64,000 bases of DNA, taken from assembly GCF_000153465.1 (NCBI RefSeq), contig NZ_CH672387.1, positions 771,180-835,179 of the forward strand, in the 5' to 3' direction. Under the pieces are notes generated by a model. It was given only the letters and a program-made list of their open reading frames with translations. It searched no databases and was not told the DNA's origin. This stretch comes from Aurantimonas manganoxydans SI85-9A1. Its GTDB lineage: Bacteria > Pseudomonadota > Alphaproteobacteria > Rhizobiales > Rhizobiaceae. Position 1 is the first letter of the stretch. Every line of letters begins with the position of its first letter. The translations under genes were made by a program, and so were the position numbers. Below, piece after piece: positions 47,225-56,428 of the stretch.

Positions 47225-47849
47225 TGCGCAGACGAACGGCCCGAAGGGGGCAAAGCCGGCGCATGGGGCTGGCGGAACCGGCGACATGCCGCGGCGGCTC
47301 TCGCCGCTCGATGGTCGCCAGGCCAGCGGGCCCGGCGTGACGCTGGTTCCGGCCGCGCCGCGCCGCCGTCTGATCCTGCGGGCAAGGGGCGATGCCATCG
47401 CCGCCGCCGGTACCGCGCTCGGTCTGGAATTGCTCATACGGCCGAAGACGAGCGCCCGGCAGGGCGGCGTGGCGGCGCTCTGGCTGGGACCGGACGAATG
47501 GCTGATCCTCGACGAGAGCGAGGCAGCGGAATCCCTCGCCGCGTCGGATGGGCCCCTGGCCGAGGCGCTCGCCGCCGTCTCCGGCATCGCCTTGGTCGAT
47601 ATTTCCCATCGCAATGTCGGGGTCGTGGTCGACGGGCCAGCCGCCGAAGCGGTCGTTGCCGCTGGCTGTCCGCAGGATATTCGGCCGGTCAGTTTTCCGG
47701 TCGGGGCCTGCAGCCGCACGATCCTGTCGAAGGCGGAGATCGTTCTGTGGCGGACCGGCGAACAGCGGTTCGAGATCGAGTGCTGGCGATCCTTTGCGGA
47801 CTATACCTGGACGTTCCTCGCGGAGGCGAGCCGGGCGCCAGCGGTGTGA
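47217..47849 (+). CDS. soxG: Sarcosine oxidase subunit gamma
   Basis: 210 residues, the smallest catalytic-complex subunit with a GcvT-like fold. Family blocks: GGVAALWLGPDEWLILDESE, VSGIALVDISHRNVGVVVDG, VAAGCPQDIRPVSFPVGACS, CSRTILSKAEIVLWRTGEQR and FADYTWTFLAEAS at the end. It overlaps soxA by eight bases. No glyA, purU or folD follows, which in many relatives complete the C1 pathway; instead a minus-strand GST gene begins 6 bp later. Confidence 0.9.
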   Translation: MVDAQTNGPKGAKPAHGAGGTGDMPRRLSPLDGRQASGPGVTLVPAAPRRRLILRARGDAIAAAGTALGLELLIRPKTSARQGGVAALWLGPDEWLILDESEAAESLAASDGPLAEALAAVSGIALVDISHRNVGVVVDGPAAEAVVAAGCPQDIRPVSFPVGACSRTILSKAEIVLWRTGEQRFEIECWRSFADYTWTFLAEASRAPAV

Positions 47850-47855
47850 GAAGGG

Positions 47856-48470
47856 TCAGAGAGGCGCCATCGACCGCCGGAAGGCGTCGCGGTCGATGAC
47901 GCGCTCGACATAGGCCTGGATGGGCGTGCTGTCGCCGATGCGGGGTGCGCCGATCATACCCGCCCAGTTCAGCTCAGCGCCGATATAGAGATCGGCGGCG
48001 GTGAAATTGTCACCCAGCAGGTAGGGGCCGCGCGACAATGCGGCTTCCAGGGTGTCGATCACGTCGTTGTAGCAGCCCCAGCCGACGGTGGATTTCGACA
48101 GCGGTACGGCGTCCTTGCGCATCATCGTCTCGGTCAGCGCCGGTTCGAAGCAGCTTCCGCCGAAGAACAGCCAGCGATAATAGCTGCCGCGTTCGGGGCG
48201 ATCCTGGCGGGGCGCGAGACCGGCGGCGGGATAGGCATCGGCGAGCCATGCGATGATGGCGGGCGTTTCGGTGATCACCGTGCCGTCGTCCAGCACCAGC
48301 GCCGGGATCTTGCCCATGGGATTGATCGTCAGGAAGTCCGGGCGGCGATTGTCGCCCGCCTCGAAATCGATCGGCACGATGTCGTGCTCGGCGCCGACTT
48401 CCTCGAGCATCCAGCGCACCATCGCGGCCCGGCTGCGTGGATTGTGGTAGAATGTCAGCCGACCCGGCAT
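47856..48470 (-). CDS. Glutathione S-transferase family protein
   Basis: 204 residues. The N-terminal thioredoxin-like domain shows the glutathione site (FYHNPRSRAAMVRWMLEEVG, INPMGKIPALVLDDGTVITE with cis-Pro and TE for the gamma-glutamate) and ends TPAIIAWLADAYP. The C-terminal helical domain has the N-capping box YLLGDNFTAADLYIGAELNW. Probable GSH transferase for electrophiles; class cannot be set. The ATG at 48470 follows GGAGACGG. Convergent with soxG. Confidence 0.92.
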   Translation of the reverse strand: MPGRLTFYHNPRSRAAMVRWMLEEVGAEHDIVPIDFEAGDNRRPDFLTINPMGKIPALVLDDGTVITETPAIIAWLADAYPAAGLAPRQDRPERGSYYRWLFFGGSCFEPALTETMMRKDAVPLSKSTVGWGCYNDVIDTLEAALSRGPYLLGDNFTAADLYIGAELNWAGMIGAPRIGDSTPIQAYVERVIDRDAFRRSMAPL

Positions 48471-48552
48471 CGTCCGTCTCCCGACCATGGCCTTGCATCC
48501 GGAGCGATCATGGCAGAGTGCGATGACGAGGGGAAGTTCGGCCGTTACCGGC

Positions 48553-49134
48553 TCAGGACGGGGTGCCGTCGGCCTCGCGCTTGGCCTTCAGCGCCGTGGC
48601 GTACCATTCGAATTCGTCGAGCCATTTTGCCGCCGAGCGGTCGATCCAGTCCTCCATGGCGGTGCCGTCCTCTCCCAGCGAATTGCCGATCGAGGGGATG
48701 GCGAGGATCGACGGCAGGCTGGGCATGCCCATTTCGGCGAGGATCGGGCGCAGCGCGATCGCGGCCCTGACACCGCCGAACCGGCCGGCGGAATAGGAGA
48801 CGATCGTCGAGGGGCGCCAGAAATACTCCTCGAGAAAATAGTCGAGCGTGTTCTTCAGCGCGGGCGGGACCGACTGGTTGTATTCGGCGCTGACGATGAT
48901 GAAGCCGTCGGCCCGCCGATAGAGGTCGGCCAGCCGTTCCAGCTTCTCCGGCGCCTCGCCGCGCGGATATTCCTTGTACATCCTGTCGAGGAGCGGCAGG
49001 TCGAGTTCCATCGGGTCGACCAGCACCGGTTCGTGCCCGCGTTCGCGCAGCTTCGCGATGACGAATTTCGCCGCCTTGATGCCTTGCCGTTCGGTGCGCA
49101 CCGAGCCGAGAATGACGGGAACGAGCAGGGACAT
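48553..49134 (-). CDS. NADPH-dependent FMN reductase
   Basis: 193 residues of the flavodoxin-like NADPH-dependent FMN reductase / azoreductase family. The FMN phosphate loop is VILGSVRTERQGIKAAKFVI, VSAEYNQSVPPALKNTLDYF is the P-x-x-x-K-N-x-D motif, and VSYSAGRFGGVRAAIALRPI is the third. Provides reduced flavin or detoxifies quinones. A perfect AAGGAGG lies before the ATG. It follows the DUF1513 gene direction but is about 42 bp downstream of that gene's end, so it may be the tail of the iron cluster transcript. Confidence 0.92.
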   Translation of the reverse strand: MSLLVPVILGSVRTERQGIKAAKFVIAKLRERGHEPVLVDPMELDLPLLDRMYKEYPRGEAPEKLERLADLYRRADGFIIVSAEYNQSVPPALKNTLDYFLEEYFWRPSTIVSYSAGRFGGVRAAIALRPILAEMGMPSLPSILAIPSIGNSLGEDGTAMEDWIDRSAAKWLDEFEWYATALKAKREADGTPS

Positions 49135-49176
49135 GGACGTGACCTCCTTGAGCGCGGAGAGTGATCGTCCGCCGGG

Positions 49177-50310
49177 TCAGCCCACCGCGTCAAGCGCCAG
49201 GATGTGGTTGTCCCATTCGAGGTCGGCCCGGGTCGGGCTGTCGTCGTCTTCCAGGCGGACGATGTCGCCGGCGCCGCTGGTCGCCATGAAGCCGGAACCA
49301 TCGGGGGCGAGGCCGCAGCCGTCGCGCATGGCATGACGGGAGAGGATGTTGCCCGTGGCCGCCTCGAGGATCAGCATCGTGTTGCCGACCGGCGAGGAGA
49401 CCGCGACGCGGGCACCGTCGCGGCTGGCGGCAACCGAGCCGATATAATTGCCGAGACCGGCAAGATCGGTCTCCGGCATGGCGGTGAGGGCCAGCGGCCG
49501 GCCGGCTTCGACAAAGCCCACCAGCGGCGGCGCGTCGCTGGACGCGCCCTGATACTGGCCGCCGAACCACACCCGGTTTCGCGCATCCACGGCGATGTGA
49601 TGCAGCGACAGCTTGTGCAGATGCGATGGCAGCAACTGCCTGTCGAGAAGGTCGCCGCTGCGCCGATCGATGAAGGCGATGGACGGCTCCATGGTGGAAA
49701 GGTTCAGCTTCTGCCGGCCGTAATCGGGGTGGGTCTCGATGCCGCCATTGGCGACGACGATCATCTCGCCGTCGGGCATCAGCAGAGCCTCGTGGGTGTC
49801 CATGCCGTGGGAATCGAACTCGCCGATACGCCGGTAGCCGGCCGCGACGTCGTAGACGCCGATCACGCCGTGCGCCGCGTCATAGTCGTTCTCGGTGGCG
49901 TACATCAGCGACCCGTCGGGCGAAAAGAAGCCATGACCGAAGAAATGCCGGCCTTCGATCGAGGTCAGGGTCTGAAGCGTCTCGCCACTGACGGGATCGA
50001 AGACGATGGCGAAGGTGCGCGGCCGGCGGGCGAAGACAACCGCGCGGCGACGGACGGGATCATAGGCGACGTCGTGGCCGCGATCGGGCAGGGAGACCGT
50101 CGAGACGATCTCGCCGCGCTCGGAAAAGATCGCGCAGCCATAGCTGCCGTCGGGCCGCCGGCAGGCCGCGCCGAACAGGGCGTCGGTTCGCTCAAGTGCG
50201 GCGGCGGAACGGGCGGACAGGCCCCCGACGAAGGCGGCACCTGCACCTGCAAGAAAGCGCCGGCGGTCGAGAAGGATGCCGCGGCTGGCGGGATGAGGGC
50301 GGAAGGACAT
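49177..50310 (-). CDS. DUF1513 twin-arginine exported beta-propeller protein
   Basis: 377 residues with a classic twin-arginine leader (DRRRFLAGAGAAFVGG). The mature protein is a propeller-like repeat: YGCAIFSERGEIVSTVSLPD, RGHDVAYDPVRRRAVVFARR, FFGHGFFSPDGSLMYATEND, DSHGMDTHEALLMPDGEMIV and LGNYIGSVAASRDGARVAVS. DUF1513 genes almost always follow imelysin and di-heme oxidoreductase genes in a periplasmic iron-uptake type cluster, as here. The frame continues to 50373; I chose the ATG at 50310. Role unproven. Confidence 0.9.
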   Translation of the reverse strand: MSFRPHPASRGILLDRRRFLAGAGAAFVGGLSARSAAALERTDALFGAACRRPDGSYGCAIFSERGEIVSTVSLPDRGHDVAYDPVRRRAVVFARRPRTFAIVFDPVSGETLQTLTSIEGRHFFGHGFFSPDGSLMYATENDYDAAHGVIGVYDVAAGYRRIGEFDSHGMDTHEALLMPDGEMIVVANGGIETHPDYGRQKLNLSTMEPSIAFIDRRSGDLLDRQLLPSHLHKLSLHHIAVDARNRVWFGGQYQGASSDAPPLVGFVEAGRPLALTAMPETDLAGLGNYIGSVAASRDGARVAVSSPVGNTMLILEAATGNILSRHAMRDGCGLAPDGSGFMATSGAGDIVRLEDDDSPTRADLEWDNHILALDAVG

Positions 50311-50369
50311 GAGACAATTCCCGGTGCGTGCCATGAGCAGCGCCTGTGTTGGTTCGGCGTGAGCGACCC

Positions 50370-51491
50370 TCAATCGCCGTCGAGGGCCGAGAAGCCGGCG
50401 GACAGGCCGAGAATGGGCGAGACCTGTTCGGCAAACTGGCTCTGCAGGCTGTCGGTGACAATCAGGAGATAGGTCAGCCCCTGGCGCTTGTCGGCTTCGC
50501 GCGCGACCTCTGTCAGCGGCGGCGCAAGTTCGGACAGGGTGCGGCCGGCATTGGCGAACTCGAACAGGATCGAATCCTTCAGATAGGCCTGGGGCGCGGG
50601 CAGGAGGGCAGCGAGCTTCGATGCGGCGAAGAGGTCTTTCATGCCGGCGAAATTGGCGCGCAGGGACGCCAGCGCGAGTTCGGAGCGGCGAAACAGGAAG
50701 AGATTGGGCTTCGCTGCCTCGGCGCTTTCGCCCATCGCCGGGCGCAGCCGCAGGTCACGTATCGCCTCGAAGCCATGGATGAAGATGCCGACGATCTCCT
50801 GCAGCGAATCCTCCGCGCTGCGCCAGGCCGGATCGGCGGCGTCCGGCGCGGTCAGGCGGGCGGCGATGCCGGCATCCTCCGACCAGGCGGCGTCGAGTTC
50901 GCCGGCAATGGATGCAAGGTTGCGGGCGATGGCGCGGCCGTAGATGCAGCGAAAGCCGCCGCGATCCGTGGCGAGCGTCTCGGCATCCGTCCCGTGCAGG
51001 ACGAATTCCAGGGCGCCCAGTCCCTGGACGGCGACCGACTTGCCGGCGAGGCGCTCCTGCGTGGTCGCTGTCTCGTCCTCGCCGCCGAGAATACCCTGGA
51101 TCTGGCGCAGGGCGATGCCGCGTCGGTCGGGGAAGAACAGGATCTTCTCCAGCCGGTTGTCGTCCATGACCGGGCCGAAGCGGACGAACTCGATGCGTGA
51201 CCAGCTCGCCGCGAGACCGGCGAAGCGGTCGCGTGCGTCCTGCAGCGCGGCGTCGCCCGTTTCGCTGCAGAGGGCATCCATGGCGCTCGCGGCGGCTGCG
51301 GCGCGGTCGTGGAATTGCGCATAGCCCGGCCGGATAAAGCCGTCGATGGCGTTGGCGACGACCGCCAGCTTCTCGGCCTCAGTCGCATGGCTCGGCTCGG
51401 GCGGGCCGTCCTCCTGGCCATGCGAGGCCGTGGCGCCGGCAAGCAGAAGCGCAAGGCCGACAAGGGCTCGGCGGGAGAGAGAAGCGATCAT
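50370..51491 (-). CDS. Imelysin family protein, second copy
   Basis: 373 residues with a signal peptide (1-25). Two-helical-bundle imelysin fold. Conserved segments: VVANAIDGFIRPGYAQFHDR, FVRFGPVMDDNRLEKILFFP and GLGALEFVLHGTDAETLATD. The family metal motif GxHxxE reads GLGALE here, so the His is lost; the copy upstream keeps it. This copy also has fewer repeats than the first. Its start overlaps the di-heme gene stop by four bases (ATGA). A periplasmic partner in metal uptake is the likely role. Confidence 0.9.
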   Translation of the reverse strand: MIASLSRRALVGLALLLAGATASHGQEDGPPEPSHATEAEKLAVVANAIDGFIRPGYAQFHDRAAAAASAMDALCSETGDAALQDARDRFAGLAASWSRIEFVRFGPVMDDNRLEKILFFPDRRGIALRQIQGILGGEDETATTQERLAGKSVAVQGLGALEFVLHGTDAETLATDRGGFRCIYGRAIARNLASIAGELDAAWSEDAGIAARLTAPDAADPAWRSAEDSLQEIVGIFIHGFEAIRDLRLRPAMGESAEAAKPNLFLFRRSELALASLRANFAGMKDLFAASKLAALLPAPQAYLKDSILFEFANAGRTLSELAPPLTEVAREADKRQGLTYLLIVTDSLQSQFAEQVSPILGLSAGFSALDGD

Positions 51492-53017
51492 AGGGACTCC
51501 AGGAAAACGTGCAGCGCGGCGCGGTCGGCCTTGTCCATCTCAGCATAGGCGTCGCGCGCGGGCTTGCCTTCGCCGCCATGCCACAGGATCGCTTCGGTCA
51601 GATTGCGGGCGCGGCCGTCGTGCAGGAAGAGGGTGTGGCCGTTGACGATCTCGGTCAGTCCAATGCCCCACAAGGGCGGGGTGCGCCATTCGTTGCCGTC
51701 GGCGTCGCCCACCGGGCGGCCGTCAGCGAGGCCGTCGCCCATGTCGTGCAGCAGGAAGTCGGAATAGGGCCAGATCAGCTGAAACCGGAGCGCCTTGTCC
51801 TTGGCATTGCGCGAGGTGACGAATTTCGGCGTGTGGCAGGTGGCGCAGCCGGCATCGTAGAAGAGCTGCTTGCCTTTCAGCACGTCCGGCGCATCGACGT
51901 CGCGCCGGGCCGGGACCGCGAGGTTCTGCGAATAGAAGGTGACGAGCCCGAGGATCGGATCGGGCGCCTCCACCTCGCCGAGGCGCGGCTGGACGCCGGA
52001 CGGCGCGTCGCGGCAGATGGTCTGGGCGATCGAGCATTCGCCGAATGCATCGGTGACCAGTGGCGTCGAGATGCCGATGTCGCCGGAAAACGCCTCCGCC
52101 GTCTGGGTCTCGATGGTCGGGATGGTCGCCTTCCAGCCGAAGCGGGCGAGGACCGGCTCGCCGGACTTCGGATCGCGCGCCATGGACGGCTTGCCGGAGA
52201 TGCCATCGCCATCGGCGTCGTTCGGGTCGGCGAGGGCGAGGATGTCGGCGGGTTCGATCTGCTCGACGAGGCCGAGGCCGATCATCGGCGGCGCGACCCG
52301 CGGCGACATCAGGACATTCTCTGCCATCGGCCCGTAGGCGAGGTCGGCGACGGAATAGGTCGGGTGGCGCAGCGAGGCGGTGGTGCCGTCGGCGAGGGCG
52401 ACTTGGCGCTCGTCATAATCGATGACGACGCGGCCCTCCGGCTTCAGGCCCGGCGTGGCGAAGGTCTGGAACTGGCCGCCATAGGTCGGCTCGGGAATGC
52501 GGCTGAGTTCGTGCGTGGCGAGCTTGCGGCGCTCTTCTTCCGTCGAGGGCGGGACCGACAGGCGCAGGAACATGGAGACCGCGTCTTCGCCGGGCCGGGG
52601 CGGGCGGCCGCGGCCATCCTTGATGTGGCAGCTCTGGCAGGAGCGGGCATTGAACAGCGGTCCGAGACCGTCGGACGCCTCGGTCGAGGAGGGCGAGGAG
52701 ACCCAGAGCTTGCGGAAAAGGGCGTTGCCCAGCTTGAAGCGGTCTTCGCCGGCGAAGGTCTGGTTGGCCGACACCTGGCTGAAGGAATCGCGATTGACGA
52801 GCTTGGTCGAGGTCGCGCCACCGCCGGGCATCGCCTCGAAATCTTCCGGTTTGGTGAAGTCGGTGGTCGGTGTCGTCACGGCCCGGACACGGGCCAGATC
52901 CTTCGGCGCCAGGTCATCGCGGACCGGCCGGTCCAGCCCGATGGCGGCGCCGATCGGAAGCGCCAGCGGCACGGTCAGCGCCGCCGCGAAGATTGCCATG
53001 CCTGCGGCGAAGCGCAT
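51488..53017 (-). CDS. Di-heme thiol oxidoreductase-like protein (DUF1111)
   Basis: 509 residues, exported (signal segment 1-25). Two heme-binding CxxCH motifs, RSCQSCHIKDGRGRPPR at about residue 130 and AGCATCHTPKFVTSRNAK at about 395, mark a di-heme cytochrome of the MauG-related family found beside imelysins. Other blocks: RVAPPMIGLGLVEQIEPADI, DADGDGISGKPSMARDP. It could supply or change the redox state of iron in the periplasm. GGGAGAGG precedes the ATG. It overlaps imelysin 2 and lies 147 bp after imelysin 1. Confidence 0.92.
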   Translation of the reverse strand: MRFAAGMAIFAAALTVPLALPIGAAIGLDRPVRDDLAPKDLARVRAVTTPTTDFTKPEDFEAMPGGGATSTKLVNRDSFSQVSANQTFAGEDRFKLGNALFRKLWVSSPSSTEASDGLGPLFNARSCQSCHIKDGRGRPPRPGEDAVSMFLRLSVPPSTEEERRKLATHELSRIPEPTYGGQFQTFATPGLKPEGRVVIDYDERQVALADGTTASLRHPTYSVADLAYGPMAENVLMSPRVAPPMIGLGLVEQIEPADILALADPNDADGDGISGKPSMARDPKSGEPVLARFGWKATIPTIETQTAEAFSGDIGISTPLVTDAFGECSIAQTICRDAPSGVQPRLGEVEAPDPILGLVTFYSQNLAVPARRDVDAPDVLKGKQLFYDAGCATCHTPKFVTSRNAKDKALRFQLIWPYSDFLLHDMGDGLADGRPVGDADGNEWRTPPLWGIGLTEIVNGHTLFLHDGRARNLTEAILWHGGEGKPARDAYAEMDKADRAALHVFLESL

Positions 53018-53164
53018 CCGCCTCTCCCGATATCGACGCGGCGAACCCGCCGCGCCCCGGTATTGTCGATTATCGCGCCGGCCGCACTGCGGCGAAGGGT
53101 CTCGTCGGCGCGGTCAAAGCCACCTCCGAGGAACCCTGGGGGCCGCCGGAGGTGGCGCTGGAGC

Positions 53165-54463
53165 TTACTGGAAGACGGCGTTGACGTTGTCCAGACTGTC
53201 GGAGCCCTCGATGCTGACATTGCCCAGATCAAGTGCCGCGACTGCGCGCTCGATGGCGCGGGTCTGGTCGACGAGGCCGTCGATCGCGGCCTGGACGCGG
53301 GCGTTGCCCTCATCGTTGCCTTCGCCGATCTGCTGGTCGTAGGCCTCGCCGTCCTCGGCCGCCTTGGCCATCGTCTCCATCGCGGACACCGTCGCGTCGA
53401 GCTTGGCGCGCAGCTCCTGATCGATCTCCGGCGCACTGGCGGCAACGAGGTCGGAGACGGACGGGCCCTCGACAATCGTTCCGTCGGTGCGCTCGTAGCG
53501 GCCGGTATAGACGTTGCGAATGCCGATGGCGTCGTGGAGGTGCGAAATGTGGGTGTTGTCGGAGAAGCAGTCATGCTCCTCTTCCGGATCGTGCAGCAGC
53601 AGGCCGAGCTTCATGCGCTCGCCGGCCAGTTCGCCATAGGAGAGCGACCCCATGCCGGTGAGGATCGCGGAAATGCCGTTCTCGGGAGAATCGAGCAGAG
53701 CCTTGCGGGCGGCGCCGTCCTTTTCCCAATTGCCGACCATCTCTTCCAGATCGGTGACCAGCAGGTCGGTGGCCGCGTCGAGATACTGGCCGCGACGGTC
53801 GCAATTGCCGCCCGTGCAGTCGTCGCCGCCGGCAAAATCGGTGTGCGGGCGCTCGCCGGCCCCGGCATCCGTGCCGTTCAGGTCCTGGCCCCAGAGCAGG
53901 AACTCGACGGCATGGTAGCCGGTGGCGACATTCGCCTCGACGCCGCCGGCTTCCTGCAGCTTGTCCTGAAGGAGCTCGGGCGTGATCGTCGACGCGTCGA
54001 TGGTCTCGCCGCCGATGGTGATCGACGGGTTGGCGATGACGTTGGCGGTGTAGAGATTGTTCGCGTCGGACTCGGTGCCGTAGGTGCCGGCGACGTAGTC
54101 GATCAGCCCCTCGTCCAGCGGCCAGGCGTTCACGCGGCCTTCCCAGTCGTCGACGATCGGATTGCCGAAGCGGAAGGCCTCGGTCTCCTGGTAGCTCGGC
54201 CGGGCAGCCCGCCATGCGTCACGGGCGGCCTTCAGGGTCGCCTCGCTGGGGCCGGCGATCAGGGCGTCGGTGGCCTCGTCGAGCGTCTTTGCCGCAGCGA
54301 GCGCGTCCTGATAGCCGGCAAGCGCGATGTCGGAATAGTTCGCGAGAACCGCAGCCTTGTCCGGCGCGCCGTCGGCGGCGAGGGCCGATGGGGCGGCTGC
54401 CAGCAGGAAGACGCCGGAAAGGGCGGCGAGGCCGGTTCGGGCCATCGGGCGAAGAGAGGTCAT
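53165..54463 (-). CDS. Imelysin family (IrpA-like) iron-regulated protein
   Basis: 432 residues with signal peptide (1-30, cut near APSALAADG). The imelysin motif GxHxxE is intact as GYHAVEFLLWGQDLN. Repeats of the family: VLANYSDIALAGYQDALAAA, ARPSYQETEAFRFGNPIVDD, VNAWPLDEGLIDYVAGTYGT and CFSDNTHISHLHDAIGIRNV. IrpA-like proteins bind iron in the periplasm or at the outer membrane and are made under iron limitation. First gene of the cluster; GGAGCACG precedes the ATG at 54463, and an operator-like dyad lies 113-143 bp upstream. Confidence 0.93.
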   Translation of the reverse strand: MTSLRPMARTGLAALSGVFLLAAAPSALAADGAPDKAAVLANYSDIALAGYQDALAAAKTLDEATDALIAGPSEATLKAARDAWRAARPSYQETEAFRFGNPIVDDWEGRVNAWPLDEGLIDYVAGTYGTESDANNLYTANVIANPSITIGGETIDASTITPELLQDKLQEAGGVEANVATGYHAVEFLLWGQDLNGTDAGAGERPHTDFAGGDDCTGGNCDRRGQYLDAATDLLVTDLEEMVGNWEKDGAARKALLDSPENGISAILTGMGSLSYGELAGERMKLGLLLHDPEEEHDCFSDNTHISHLHDAIGIRNVYTGRYERTDGTIVEGPSVSDLVAASAPEIDQELRAKLDATVSAMETMAKAAEDGEAYDQQIGEGNDEGNARVQAAIDGLVDQTRAIERAVAALDLGNVSIEGSDSLDNVNAVFQ

Positions 54464-54575
54464 GGTCGTGCTCCAGTTCTGGCCGAACGCCTGTCCGGCT
54501 TCTGCCAAATTGCCAGGGGCGAGCCGTCAGCCCGTGACTGTCGTTTGGGCTAGAACTTGCGGCGGTGTAAAGTCA

Positions 54576-54606
54576 ACTCTTAAAGTCCAGTTTAGAGTCA
54601 TTCAAA
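54576..54606. promoter_or_regulatory. Iron-type operator candidate before imelysin cluster
   Basis: ACTCTTAAA-N6-TTTAGAGT is an inverted repeat with one unpaired base, and TTTAGAGTCATTCAAA (54591-54606) resembles the Irr iron control element TTAGAATnATTCTAA with a few mismatches. The region is notably AT-rich. Irr or RirA/Fur control fits the downstream genes, but assignment is by eye. Confidence 0.5.
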
Positions 54607-54722
54607 GAATCCGATCTGCTTGGATTTGCTTGCGCCCCGGCAGATCATTTGCCGGCTGAGGGTGCATGAGGTCAGGCATCGGCGAGCGCGCGGCAGCCCG
54701 CCGACGCCGGTTGCCCGCGGGG

Positions 54723-56275
54723 CTACCCCTTGGAGACGTTGCGCAGGAGCATGAGGAAGCTCGGCTCCAGTTCGAAATTCTCGATCGCCGTCGTGGCGAC
54801 GGCGTTCTGCTTCCAGTTGGCGATGAAGGCCCAGGGCGCATCTTCATGGATGATCGCCTGCACCTGGTTGTAGAGGGCGCCGCGAGCGGCGGGATCGGTC
54901 GTCCGGCGGGCTTCGGCGAGCAGCCGGTCGACTTCGGCGTTGGCGTAATAGCCCGCATTGAAGCCGCCGGTCTCCGGCATGGCATCGCTGCGCAGCGCCA
55001 GGAAGGGCAAGGTGTCGGGGTCGTTGGTCATCCACGCCATCTCGGCCATGTCGGCCTTGCCCGCGAGACCCGGATTGACGTTGGAAAGAAAGGTATTCCA
55101 CTCATAGGTCTCGATCCGGGCATTGAGCCCGACCGCCTTCAGATCGGCCTGGATGGCTTCGGCCATCGCCACGGGATCAAGCATTCCGGACCCGCCCTCG
55201 GCGACGTAGAAGGTCAGGGAAGCGCCCTCGACGCCGGCCTGCCGGATCAACTCGCGCGCCTTCTCGGGATCGTGCGGGTAAGGCTGGACGGAACCGTCAT
55301 TGGCCCAGTCGAAGGCGGGCGGAATGGGGCCGGCGGCGATGTCTGCGGTGCCCTGCAGACGTCCTCGATCAACCTCTCCTTGTCGATAGCGTAATTGACC
55401 GCCTGGCGAACGCGCTTGTCGGAGAAGGGGCCTTCCCTTGTGTTGAGGATCAGGAACCAGAGATGCGGACCGGTTTGCTGGTAGACGACGAAATTGGGGT
55501 TGTCGCGGAAGGCGGCGAGGCTCGCGGGCGGAACGTCGGCCATGATGTCGATGCCCCCCGACAGCATGTCGGAGGCACGGCCCGCGCCGTCCGGGATCGG
55601 TCGGAAGACGACCGTCTCCATCGATGGTGGGACGTCCCAGTAATCCGCATTGCGGGCCAGGGTAACAGCCTCGTCCGGTGTCCATTCGGCGAAGCGGAAC
55701 GCACCGGTTCCGACAGGCGTGCGGCCAAAGCCCTGGCCGCTTTCTGCAACGGCCGACGGCGAGACGATCAGGCCGGTCGGGTAGGCCAGATTGGACAGGA
55801 ATGGCGCGAACGGCTCCTTCAACTGAAACGTCACGGTCATCGGATCGGGGGTCTCGACCGCCTCGACCATGGAAAAGAAGAAGGCGAGGGGAAAGGGCCC
55901 CGTGTCATGCTGCGGATGGTCCGGGTCGAGCATCCGGTCGAAGGTGAACTTGACCGCCTCCGCATCGAACGGCGTGCCGTCGTGGAAGGTCACGTCTTCG
56001 CGCAGATTGAAGGTGTAGGTCAGCTGGTCGTCGGACACGGTCCAGTCGGTCGCCAGTGCCGGTTCGACCTCGAGCGTGCCGCGCTTGAAACGCACCAGCC
56101 CGTCGAAGACGTTCACCAGGATGCGGAAGTCGTTGGTCGCCGTCACGGTCTGCGGATCGAGCGATTTCGGCTCCGCGATCTGGCCGATGACGAGGGTCTC
56201 ATCGGACGTCTGCGCGGCGGTCGGTCCGGCGAACACAGTCAACAGGACTGCGAGGACGGTGACGAACCATCTCAT
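54723..56275 (-). pseudogene. ABC transporter peptide-binding protein, frameshifted
   Basis: Family 5 extracellular solute-binding protein (DppA/OppA type) in two frames. The first part (56275 to about 55358) runs from a signal peptide MRWFVTVLAVLLTVFAGPTA through ETLVIGQIAEPKSLDPQTVT, PFDAEAVKFTFDRMLDPDHP and the family block RVRQAVNYAIDKERLIEDV. There one C is missing (GTCTGCAG where GTCCTGCAG would keep frame), and the rest continues in another frame: LQGTADIAAGPIPPAFDW through to FLMLLRNVSKG at 54723. Total would be about 517 residues, normal for the family. No permease is adjacent. Either a recent pseudogene or a single sequencing error. Confidence 0.85.
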
Positions 56276-56428
56276 GAAACTGCTCCGGTCAATCGGCTGG
56301 AAGAGCGATGTTGCTGATTCAGTCTTGTGGATCAACTGGCGGGCCGAAATGAGACGCCGCGCGTGTCGTCAGCCGACGGGGGCGCCTTCGCCCTGTGAGC
56401 AGATGCCGCGAATGGCCGGACGGAGGAA

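Noticed and set aside
44111-47719. 1202-codon open frame antisense to soxA and soxG
   Set aside because: Composition is that of a mirror frame and it crosses three well-supported plus-strand genes; no ribosome site or family match.
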